Assembly: GCF_030818795.1 (NCBI RefSeq)
Contig: NZ_JAUTAY010000001.1
Location: forward strand, 744,001 to 808,000
DNA: 64,000 bases
Source: Microbacterium sp. SORGH_AS_0862
GTDB lineage: Bacteria; Actinomycetota; Actinomycetes; Actinomycetales; Microbacteriaceae
Reading direction: 5' to 3'
Shown piece after piece: positions 1-9,074 of this stretch (position 1 is its first letter; every line of letters starts with the position of its first letter). The position numbers were made by a program, and so were the translations under genes. Below the pieces are notes generated by a model. The model was not told the DNA's origin, did no database searches, and worked only from the letters and a program-made list of their open reading frames with translations.

Positions 1-702
1 GGGGAAGACGATGAGACGGAAGCGCGAGAAGGCACCCGCTCCGTCCAGCTGGGCGGCTTCGAGGACCTCGTCGGGCACCTGCCCGAGTCCGGCGTACACC
101 GAGAAGGCGACGAAGGGGATCGCGCCCCATGTGATGATGATGGCCGCCACGGCGAAGAAGCTGATCGGATCGATGAGCCAGCTGTGTCCGGTCCAGTCGG
201 TACCGGTCAGCTGGGTGAGTGCGTAGTTGACGAGGCCGTACTGGGTGTCGAAGATCCAGCCCCAGACGATCGTGGCGGTCAGCGCGGGCATCGCCCAGGC
301 GAGCAGGAGTGCGACCGAGACGGCGGTGCGCATGACGCGCCCGAGCTTCGTCATGAGCAGCGCGACGAGGACGCCCAGCACCATGGTCGCCGCGACGCAG
401 ACCACGCAGAGCGCCACGCTGCGCGCGAGCACCTGCCAGAATCCCGAATCCGTCAGGACCGCGATGTAGTTGTCGAGCCCGACGAAGGACGGCGGGGCAC
501 CGAAGATCTGCGCCCGGCCGAACTCCTGGAACGACATGACGACCATCTGCACGAGCGGCCAGCCGATGAACACGGCGAGCATGACGAGAGCGGGCGACAG
601 GAGCAGAAGCGGGGTGAGCGCGCGGCGACGGCGGCGCCGCGGGGCGGGGGGAGGCCCGGACACGGCGACGGTGCCGACGGGCAGCTCGGTGGCGACGGCC
701 AC
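1..702 (-). CDS. Sugar ABC transporter permease (MalF/UgpA type), 3' part missing
   Basis: Integral membrane subunit of a carbohydrate ABC importer. The gene runs off the left edge, so only the first 234 codons are seen. A GTG start at 702 is chosen because AGGAG lies 5 bases upstream. The N-terminus is an Arg-rich cytoplasmic stretch after a short Pro/Gly segment. It is followed by about five hydrophobic helices typical of the MalF fold (for example PLLLLSPALVMLAVF, then the helix before GWIFDTQYGLVNY). It lies downstream of the solute-binding lipoprotein and ROK regulator on the same strand, the usual order of an actinobacterial sugar-uptake operon. A second permease and perhaps a glycosidase are expected beyond base 1. 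The sugar cannot be told from this part. Confidence 0.9.
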   Translation of the reverse strand, partial: MAVATELPVGTVAVSGPPPAPRRRRRRALTPLLLLSPALVMLAVFIGWPLVQMVVMSFQEFGRAQIFGAPPSFVGLDNYIAVLTDSGFWQVLARSVALCVVCVAATMVLGVLVALLMTKLGRVMRTAVSVALLLAWAMPALTATIVWGWIFDTQYGLVNYALTQLTGTDWTGHSWLIDPISFFAVAAIIITWGAIPFVAFSVYAGLGQVPDEVLEAAQLDGAGAFSRFRLIVFP

Positions 703-730
703 GGTGACTCCTTAGAACGGATAGGGGCGC

Positions 731-814
731 TTCTCCGTGGGGCGCCCGGTGGCGGGCACCCCACGGAGAACGCAGCGACGAGCCGAGACGACAGGCGAGT
801 CTCGACTCGTCGCT
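731..814 (-). terminator. Tandem hairpins between binding-protein and permease genes
   Basis: Two perfect stems follow the stop of the binding-protein gene. TTCTCCGTGGGG (731-742) pairs with 759-770, and AGCGACGAG (774-782) pairs with 806-814 with an inner GAGAC/GTCTC stem. There is no clear T-run. Such hairpins in sugar ABC operons usually cut transcription partly or protect the upstream mRNA, so that more binding protein than permease is made. That role is inferred here from position. Confidence 0.6.
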
Positions 815-823
815 GAGGGTGGA

Positions 824-2092
824 TCAGCCGTTGAGGATGGACTCGATCTGCTCATCGGCGGCAGCCGCGAGCGAGGCGATGTCGCCCCCGCCGGCGATGT
901 TGACGAACAGGTCCTGCATGATGCCCTTCGCCTCCACATCCGCCCAGTTCGGCGATGCCGGCGTGAGCTTGGCGTTGGCCGCAGCCGACGCGATCACCGA
1001 GGCGAGCTCCGGCGTGGCGGCGGCGACCTTGTCACCCAGCGAGGTCTTCGCGGGGACGAGACCCGCCTCGGCCAGGATCGTCTGGTACTCGTCGCTCAGC
1101 ATGATCTCCAGCGCCGACTTCGCCAGCTCGGGGTTCTTCGACTTGGCCGCGATGCCGACGTTGGAGCCGCCGGCGAAGACCTGCGCCGCCCCACCCTTGG
1201 CACCGGGGAGGGCGAACTCGCCGGTCGTCTCGGCGACCGCCGTCGCCTGCTTGTCCTCATCGGCGACGATCGACCAATACGCCCAGCTGGGCGCGGAGTA
1301 TGTCGCGGACTGCTGGGTGCGGAAAGGCACCCATCCCTCGGTCTCGTCGCCGTCCTTCGGCGCCAGAGACGCCTTCGTCATCAGCTCCTGCACCTGTTCG
1401 AGGCCGGCGATCGACTCCGGGCTGGACAACTGGGCGTCCCAGCTGCCGTCGCTCGCCTGCACGGCGATCTCGCCGCCGTTCTCCCAGATGAAGGGCAGGC
1501 CGTTATACCAGTCCTTACCGGGGAAGTAGACGCCCGAGACACCGGGGAGGGCCGCCGCGAGGGTCACGCCGTTCGACACGTACTCGTCGAGGGTCGTGGG
1601 CACCGAGACACCGGCCTGCGCGTACTGCGCCGTGTTGTAGAAGACGACCCGGGAGCCCGAGTAGTAGGGCGCGGCGTACAGGTCACCGTCCCAGCTGCCC
1701 GCTTCGACGAATCCGGGCAGCAGGTCCGAGCCGCCGAGTTCGTCCTCGATGTCGGCCAGGCTCAGCAGTGCTCCGCTCGAGGTGAACGCCGGAGCCTGGG
1801 TGTTGCCCATCTCGACCACGTCGGGGCTGTCGTTGGACGACAGGCTCGTGGTGAGCTTGTCGACGAGTCCGGTCCACTGCTGCTCCTCGATGACCAGCGT
1901 GGAACCCGGATTCTGGTCCTCGAACGTCTTCACGAGATAGTCGCGGGCATCCTGAGGGGTGTCGGTTCCGACGAGCCAGACACGGATCTCCGCGCTGCCG
2001 CCGCTCGACGAGCCGCCTCCTGTCCCCGCGCATCCGGCAAGCGCAATCGCCGATGCGCCCATCAGGGCGACGGCTGGGAGGAACTTCTTCAT
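824..2092 (-). CDS. Extracellular sugar-binding lipoprotein of ABC importer
   Basis: Captures the substrate outside the membrane and delivers it to the permease encoded downstream. The 422-residue product begins with a lipoprotein signal peptide (KK, hydrophobic core, then LAGC with Cys21 as lipidation site) and a Gly/Ser linker. The remainder fits the type-1 extracellular solute-binding family (MalE/UgpB-like), with a VEMGNTQAPAFTSSG segment typical of sugar binders and the family's usual length of about 420. It is 63 bp downstream of the ROK regulator gene and probably co-transcribed with it. The ligand is unknown; no ATPase gene is nearby, so a shared MsiK-type ATPase may energise the system, as in other actinobacteria. 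Confidence 0.92.
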   Translation of the reverse strand: MKKFLPAVALMGASAIALAGCAGTGGGSSSGGSAEIRVWLVGTDTPQDARDYLVKTFEDQNPGSTLVIEEQQWTGLVDKLTTSLSSNDSPDVVEMGNTQAPAFTSSGALLSLADIEDELGGSDLLPGFVEAGSWDGDLYAAPYYSGSRVVFYNTAQYAQAGVSVPTTLDEYVSNGVTLAAALPGVSGVYFPGKDWYNGLPFIWENGGEIAVQASDGSWDAQLSSPESIAGLEQVQELMTKASLAPKDGDETEGWVPFRTQQSATYSAPSWAYWSIVADEDKQATAVAETTGEFALPGAKGGAAQVFAGGSNVGIAAKSKNPELAKSALEIMLSDEYQTILAEAGLVPAKTSLGDKVAAATPELASVIASAAANAKLTPASPNWADVEAKGIMQDLFVNIAGGGDIASLAAAADEQIESILNG

Positions 2093-2155
2093 GTGCTGTC
2101 CTCTGTTCTTGATGATGAGACCGTGAGCGCCGGCGGCGCTGACGGGGAGGCGCTG

Positions 2156-3355
2156 TCAGGAGACGCCGAGCGTCGCCGACAGCACCATGACGGCCGCACC
2201 GCGCAGGACGATGTCCTGGCCCTGCTCCGTCATCCGCACCCGGACGCCCTCGTGGAAGGGGGCGAGTGTCCGCGTGCGGAGGGCCTCGGCGGTGGCCTGC
2301 GCAAGCACACCGCCGAGGAGTTCAGGGGGGCCGGAGAGAACGATCTCCGACAGGTCGAGCGCACCCACGACGGGGGCGAGCGCGATACCGAGGCGCTCTC
2401 CGGCGTCCCGAAGGACCGTGTCGCGCTCGCTCGGGGCGGCCGCATCCGCTCTGGCCGTCAGGGCCGGGACGGAGAGCCACGCTTCGAGGCAGCCCACCTT
2501 GCCGCACGCGCAGAGCGGACCGCCGTCGGTGCCGACGGTCACGTGACCGATCTCACCCGCGGCGAAGCGGCTGCCGCGCATCGGCTGGCCGCCCGCGAGC
2601 AGGCCCGATCCGACACCGCTGCCGACCTTCACCAGGAGTACGTCGTCGCCGGAGCCGCCGAAGGTGTACTCCGCCAGCACGGCGGCGTTCGCGTCGTTGG
2701 CGACGAGCACCTCGAGCCCGAGCGCCTCGCTCAGCACGCCCTCGAGATCGAATCCGGCCCACCCCATGTTGGGCGCCGTGAGCACGGTGCCGCGATCGTC
2801 GATCACGCCGGGAGTACCGACCCCGACGCCGAGCACGGGCGCCTTCGCGTCCGCCACCAGCCGCTCGGCGAGCGAGATGACGGCCGCCAGAACCTCGGAT
2901 GCGGCGGCGGGATGCGGGGTCTCGGCGCGCGCGACGATGTCGCCGTCGAGCGTGAGCACCGCACCGATGAAGACATCGCTGCCGGAGAGGTCCAGCCCGA
3001 CGATGCGGTGACCGGCGCGGTCGACGTCGACGAGCATGGCCGGCTTGCCGGGGCGGCTGCCCTCGCGCATCCCCTTCTCGACCACGAATCCATCACCGAT
3101 CAGCTCGGCCACGAGGTCCGAGATCGTGACACGGGTGAGCCCGGTCTCCCGCGACAGGTCGGCGCGGCTCATCGCTCCCCGGTGGAAGAGCGTCTGCAGC
3201 ACGAGCGAGCGGTTGTGTCCGCGCGCGTGCTCGGGCAGGACCTTCACTCCGGCGCGCAGCGCGCGGCCGGGGGCGAAGGCGCCGACACGAGAGGTCGTGT
3301 GGGTGTGCGCGGGCTCCGAGAGAGAAGCGCCGCGCTGCACTTCCGATGCAGTCAT
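2156..3355 (-). CDS. ROK-family transcriptional regulator
   Basis: Sugar-responsive regulator (NagC/XylR type) expected to control the adjoining ABC importer. The 399-residue protein has an N-terminal winged helix-turn-helix (about residues 48-95, with SRADLSRETGLTRVTISDL) and a C-terminal ROK sugar-kinase-like fold. The zinc-binding ROK signature CACGKVGCLEAW and the GEIGH segment before it are intact. The ATG start at 3355 lies inside a 33-bp palindrome, so the protein probably represses its own operon. AAGGTG about 11 bases upstream could serve as ribosome site. Inducing sugar unknown. Confidence 0.93.
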   Translation of the reverse strand: MTASEVQRGASLSEPAHTHTTSRVGAFAPGRALRAGVKVLPEHARGHNRSLVLQTLFHRGAMSRADLSRETGLTRVTISDLVAELIGDGFVVEKGMREGSRPGKPAMLVDVDRAGHRIVGLDLSGSDVFIGAVLTLDGDIVARAETPHPAAASEVLAAVISLAERLVADAKAPVLGVGVGTPGVIDDRGTVLTAPNMGWAGFDLEGVLSEALGLEVLVANDANAAVLAEYTFGGSGDDVLLVKVGSGVGSGLLAGGQPMRGSRFAAGEIGHVTVGTDGGPLCACGKVGCLEAWLSVPALTARADAAAPSERDTVLRDAGERLGIALAPVVGALDLSEIVLSGPPELLGGVLAQATAEALRTRTLAPFHEGVRVRMTEQGQDIVLRGAAVMVLSATLGVS

Positions 3356-3385
3356 GTTTGTTAGTACACCTTACGAACAAACATG
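3353..3385. promoter_or_regulatory. ROK operator palindrome overlapping the start codon
   Basis: A 33-bp inverted repeat with arms CATGTTTGTTAGTA and TACGAACAAACATG matches at 13 of 14 positions. It carries the TTTGTTNGTA half-site common to actinobacterial ROK operators. The outer CAT of the left arm is the start codon of the ROK gene read on the minus strand. Binding here would block transcription or translation start of the ROK-importer operon; the divergent transpeptidase gene begins about 150 bp away. Confidence 0.75.
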
Positions 3386-3531
3386 ACGCAAGCATTCGGC
3401 GCGCTCGTCACACGACTGTTACACGGCGCCGTGATCGGAACGTTGTCGGAGATCGGACTCTGACCACGCCTTTATCAGACTTGCTCGCGTACCCTGGGGA
3501 GACACAGCACACGATGCACGGGGGTGATGGT

Positions 3532-4983
3532 GTGACGGATCTGGTAACCGGACCGCACGCACAGAACGACACGGCGGCGGACGAGACCGACGCCGGGTCC
3601 GGCGACGGCACGACGCCCGTCTACGCGTGGGCCCCCGAAGAGCCCAAGCCGCGCAAGCGCCACCTCGGCCTCTGGATCGGCATCCCCTCCGGCGTCCTCG
3701 CGGTGGCCGCCGTCACGGCGTCGCTCGTGCTCATCGCCCCCGGGACCGCCGTCGCCGGCGTTCCCATCGGCGGCATGACCGTCGGCGGCGCCGCCGACGC
3801 ACTGACCTCCCGCCTCGCCGGCGCCACCGTCGTGCTGAACACCCCCGACGGCGACGTCACCGTCACCGGCGCCGAGCTCGGCGCATCGATCGACGCGCGC
3901 ACGATCGCCGAGCAGGCCTTCGACGCCCACCCCCTCTGGAACGTGACCCAGTGGAACTCCGAGCCGCTCGTCGCCGACGTGACGCTCGATCCTGCGATCG
4001 CCACCGAGGCGCTTCGCGAGGCGGCTCCCGGCGCCTACACCGACCCCACCGACGCGACGGTCACGTTCGATGCGGCCAGCGCCTCCTACGTCTCCACCCC
4101 CGCAGCGGCCGGAGAAGGCATCGACCTCGAGCAGGTGCGCACCGCCCTCGCCGAGGCCTTCTCATCGGGCGGGGATCGCATCACGATCGACGCGTCCATC
4201 GTGCCGGTGGACGCCGCCGTGACGACAGCGGATGCCGAGACGTCGGTCGCGCGGCTGAACGGCATCCTCGACACGATCGGCTTCTACGTCGGCGACGAGC
4301 GCACCGTCCCCGTGGACCGCGCACTGGCCGCATCCTGGCTGAAGCTCGGAACCGAAGACGGAAAGCTCACCCTCTCGGCCGATGCCGACGCGATCCAGAA
4401 GACCGTCGACACGCTGGGTCCGCTCGTCGACCGCGCGCCCGTCGACGCCACCGTCGTCACGAACGCCGCGGGCGAGGTACTTCGCGACCTCACGCCGGGC
4501 GCGGTGGGGCGCACGCTCGGCGACACCTCCCAGGTGGCCGACGACTTCGCCGCTCAGCTCGCCGCCGGCGACGCGGCGTACCAGCTGCCCGTGACCGAAG
4601 CGCCGTTCACGACGACCGCCCTCCACCGCTACTCCGACGTCAACCTCAGCACGCAGCGGGCCACCTTCTACGAGAACGGTCAGGTCGTGAACAGCTGGCC
4701 GATCTCCTCGGGTCTCGGCGCGAACGCCACGCCGACGGGCGAGTTCACCGTCTTCGCCCACGTGCGCATGCAGGACATGGGCTGCACGCCCACGTCGACG
4801 TACTGCACGAAGGACGTCCCGTGGGTCACGTACTTCGCCCCCGACATCGGCTTCCACGGCACCTACTGGCACAACAACTTCGGCCACCCGATGAGCCACG
4901 GCTGCATCAACATGCCGATCGATCAGGCGGCCTGGGCCTACGAGTTCCTCTCCAAGGGGTCCGAGGTCTCAGTCCACTACTGA
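3532..4983 (+). CDS. L,D-transpeptidase (YkuD) with peptidoglycan-binding region
   Basis: Cell-wall enzyme that makes 3-3 (or lipoprotein) cross-links in peptidoglycan. The reading frame is open from 3346, but GTG 3532 is preferred because GGGGG lies 7 bases upstream and a TACCCT box at 3490 would give a short leader; ATG 3514 is the alternative. The product has a charged cytoplasmic tail, one membrane anchor (hydrophobic [16 protein letters not shown]), a central PG_binding_4-like repeat region of about 280 residues, and a C-terminal YkuD domain. The catalytic signature is complete: an upstream His in [11 protein letters not shown] and the SHGCINM active-site cysteine. Two further cysteines ([10 protein letters not shown]) may form an extracellular disulfide. 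It is monocistronic, ended by a strong terminator. Confidence 0.92.
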   Translation: MTDLVTGPHAQNDTAADETDAGSGDGTTPVYAWAPEEPKPRKRHLGLWIGIPSGVLAVAAVTASLVLIAPGTAVAGVPIGGMTVGGAADALTSRLAGATVVLNTPDGDVTVTGAELGASIDARTIAEQAFDAHPLWNVTQWNSEPLVADVTLDPAIATEALREAAPGAYTDPTDATVTFDAASASYVSTPAAAGEGIDLEQVRTALAEAFSSGGDRITIDASIVPVDAAVTTADAETSVARLNGILDTIGFYVGDERTVPVDRALAASWLKLGTEDGKLTLSADADAIQKTVDTLGPLVDRAPVDATVVTNAAGEVLRDLTPGAVGRTLGDTSQVADDFAAQLAAGDAAYQLPVTEAPFTTTALHRYSDVNLSTQRATFYENGQVVNSWPISSGLGANATPTGEFTVFAHVRMQDMGCTPTSTYCTKDVPWVTYFAPDIGFHGTYWHNNFGHPMSHGCINMPIDQAAWAYEFLSKGSEVSVHY

Positions 4984-4990
4984 GCCGCAC

Positions 4991-5038
4991 GCACGAAGAA
5001 GGGGCCGGATGCATCCGCATCCGACCCCTTCTTCGTGC
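4991..5038. terminator. Bidirectional terminator between transpeptidase and icd
   Basis: A 22-bp stem (4991-5012 with 5017-5038, one mismatch) and ATCC loop lie between the convergent stops at 4983 and 5043. The arm is GCACGAAGAAGGGG then the GGATGC word. It ends transcription from both sides. Confidence 0.85.
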
Positions 5039-5042
5039 GATG

Positions 5043-7259
<2,217 letters not shown>

Positions 7260-7320
7260 GGATTTGTCTCTCCATAGAGGCGTCGAGGGTCAGCCGCCAG
7301 CCTATCGCACCCGGTCCGGT

Positions 7321-7340
7321 TATCTCGATGTCGAGATATC
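7321..7340. promoter_or_regulatory. TCA-type palindromic operator upstream of icd
   Basis: TATCTCGATGTCGAGATATC holds two 8-base arms (TATCTCGA and TCGAGATA) around a 2-base centre, 62-79 bases before the icd start. With a TAGGCT -10 at 7299-7304, a 17-base spacer puts the -35 inside the palindrome, as expected for a repressor site. The 18-mer starting TCTCGATGTC recurs with one change upstream of sucC (29887-29904). The regulator is not identified. Confidence 0.65.
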
Positions 7341-7440
7341 TCCCCCACCCGACGGCCGGGTTCGTCCGGCATCCGGGCCCGAGAGTTCACACGGCGCGCA
7401 TCCCTCCCCGCGGGCGGGCGGCAGGCGTTAGCCTGTGACC

Positions 7441-7893
7441 ATGACCGAACTGCGCCTCGAAGAGCTGTCGGCCGCGACGATCGTCGCCGTGAACAACATG
7501 TCGCTCAAACCCGGGCAGGAACAGTTCCTCGCCCCGGTGAGCTACGGGGTCGCGGCGACCGTGATCGACCCGCGCACCAGCTGGCAGCGCGTCGTGCTCG
7601 CCGGCGACGACGTCGTCGGGTTCGTCAGCGCGAACTTCGACGAGCACGAGACGCAGGAGTGGTTCCGCTCCGTCCTGTGGCGCATCAACGTCGACGCCGA
7701 CGACCAGGGCCAGGGCATCGGCCGCTTCGCGATCGAAGGTCTCATGAACGAGGCGCGCGAGCGCGGCATGGACCATGTCGACGTCATCTACGAGGCGGGC
7801 GAGGGCGGTCCCGAGGCGTTCTTCCGCCGGGTCGGCTTCGAGCCTGTCGGCGAGACCGAGTTCGGCGAGGTCGTCGCCCGCATCTCGCTCTGA
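7441..7893 (+). CDS. GNAT-family N-acetyltransferase
   Basis: Acetyl-CoA-dependent acyltransferase of about 150 residues. The acetyl-CoA pyrophosphate loop is visible as DDQGQGIGRFAIEGL (about residues 83-97), followed by the EAFFRRVGFEPVGE strand-turn common to polyamine-type GNATs (SpeG/PaiA-like). Start ATG 7441 sits 6 bases after TAGCCT (7429-7434), so the message is probably leaderless; GTG 7435 is the only other option. The substrate is not readable from sequence and no neighbour suggests one. Confidence 0.88.
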   Translation: MTELRLEELSAATIVAVNNMSLKPGQEQFLAPVSYGVAATVIDPRTSWQRVVLAGDDVVGFVSANFDEHETQEWFRSVLWRINVDADDQGQGIGRFAIEGLMNEARERGMDHVDVIYEAGEGGPEAFFRRVGFEPVGETEFGEVVARISL

Positions 7894-7960
7894 CGCGCAC
7901 GGCGCGCGTCGGGGCGGCTTGAGCTCTCTGCTCGTCTGAGCTGCCTGCTCGTCGCGCGGT

Positions 7961-8029
7961 TCTCGGAGCTCCGCGCACTTCTCGGAGGTTTCGGTCCGAA
8001 GCCTCCGAGTTCGGCGCCGATCTCCGAGA
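7961..8029 (+). repeat. 69-bp nested-palindrome repeat A, left copy
   Basis: Holds four copies of a TCTCGGA-type word in the order plus, plus, minus, minus (at 7961, 7980, 8002 and 8021). The element can fold into nested hairpins. A related copy in the same orientation, with the words at the same offsets, lies at 8983-9051, on the other side of the DUF559 gene. Confidence 0.7.
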
Positions 8030-8101
8030 CAGTGGCACCTCCTCCCCCGCCCGAGCAGCGCGGCGGGTCTGCCACAGACGTCGCTCCACGGCACAGCAGG
8101 G

Positions 8102-8971
8102 ATGCGGACGTCGACGCAGCATGGCGGGATGTCCCTCACTCCCTGGCTCGCCGCACAGGGCGGGCTCGCCCATCGCGCGGTCGCCGCCGAGGCCGGATTC
8201 GGCGTGCGCGCCGTCCGCGCCGAGGCTGCCGCCGGCCGCATCCGCATCGTCCGGAGGTCCTGGATCGCCACATCGTCCGCACCGCCGGACCTGCTGGCTG
8301 CAGCGCAGGCGGGAGCACGACTGGCGTGCGTCTCGGTCGCTCGGCATCGCGGCTGGTGGCTGCCGCCCCTGCTCGTCGATCGGCCCCACCTGCATCTACG
8401 GCCCCACGCCGCATCCGACGGCGTGCCCGCGGATGCGGTCGCCCACTGGAGCATTCCACTCGCCCCACCGGCGGCGCATAGTCTGCTCGAGTCGACCGAG
8501 GACGCGCTGCGCCATATCGCACGCTGCCTGTCCCCCGAGGCCGCGCGGGTCGTATGGGAGTCGGCGGTCCGCACGGAAGGGATCTCCCTGGACACGCTGC
8601 GACGGGTGCGCTGGCGTTCCCCCGAGGCCGTCGCGCTCGCGCTCGAGGTCCGCGGCCTTTCCGACTCCGGCCTCGAAACGCAGGTCATCGTGCGGCTGAG
8701 TCCTTGGGGCGTACCCATGACGCAGCAGGCGGTCGTGGCGGGCCGCCGCGTCGACATCCTGATCGGCGAGCGCCTGGTCGTGCAGATCGACGGCTACACC
8801 CATCACCGTACGTCCGCACAGCGGGGCAAGGACATCGCCCACGATGCCGAACTGCGCCTGCGCGGGTTCACCGTGCTGCGCTTCGACTATGCGCAGGTCG
8901 TGTACGACTGGCCGAGCGTCGAGCGCACGATCGCGCGCGCCATCGCCGCCGGCCTCCACCTCGCCCGTTGA
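8102..8971 (+). CDS. DUF559 (Vsr-like) nuclease-fold protein with AbiEi-like N-terminus
   Basis: A 289-residue protein. Residues about 12-50 look like the winged-helix domain of AbiEi-type antitoxins (GGLAHRAVAAEAGFG then RAVRAEAAAGRIRIV). The C-terminal 110 residues are a DUF559 endonuclease-like fold related to Vsr and very-short-patch nucleases, with RRVDILIGERLVVQIDGY, a KDIAHDAELRLRGF helix and VLRFDYAQV. The candidate catalytic acids (D in VDILI, D in QIDGY) are present, so activity is possible. The start could be ATG 8102 or ATG 8129; neither has a good ribosome site. It is bracketed by direct copies of repeat A. Biological role unknown; such genes are often multicopy in Microbacteriaceae. 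No AbiEii-like toxin gene is adjacent. Confidence 0.8.
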   Translation: MRTSTQHGGMSLTPWLAAQGGLAHRAVAAEAGFGVRAVRAEAAAGRIRIVRRSWIATSSAPPDLLAAAQAGARLACVSVARHRGWWLPPLLVDRPHLHLRPHAASDGVPADAVAHWSIPLAPPAAHSLLESTEDALRHIARCLSPEAARVVWESAVRTEGISLDTLRRVRWRSPEAVALALEVRGLSDSGLETQVIVRLSPWGVPMTQQAVVAGRRVDILIGERLVVQIDGYTHHRTSAQRGKDIAHDAELRLRGFTVLRFDYAQVVYDWPSVERTIARAIAAGLHLAR

Positions 8972-8982
8972 CAGCATCCTGA

Positions 8983-9051
8983 TCTCGGAAATGCGCGCGA
9001 GTCTCGGAGGTTTACAGCCGCATCCTCCGAGAAACGCGCCGATCTCCGAGA
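8983..9051 (+). repeat. 69-bp nested-palindrome repeat A, right copy
   Basis: Same orientation and same internal offsets (0, 20, 41, 58) as the copy at 7961-8029. It contains CTCGGAGGTTT, CCTCCGAGA and GATCTCCGAGA. It lies between the end of the DUF559 gene and the end of the convergent P-type ATPase gene. Confidence 0.7.
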
Positions 9052-9074
9052 AAGGTGCATGGGAACCACGCGAG

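Noticed and set aside
737-3364. 875-residue plus-strand ORF over the ROK and binding-protein genes
   Set aside because: Arg/Gly-rich mirror frame of two genes with clear motifs on the other strand; high GC makes such frames long.
8102-8971. AbiE type IV toxin-antitoxin system
   Set aside because: Only the AbiEi-like DNA-binding part is present, fused to a nuclease-like fold; no AbiEii toxin gene is adjacent.
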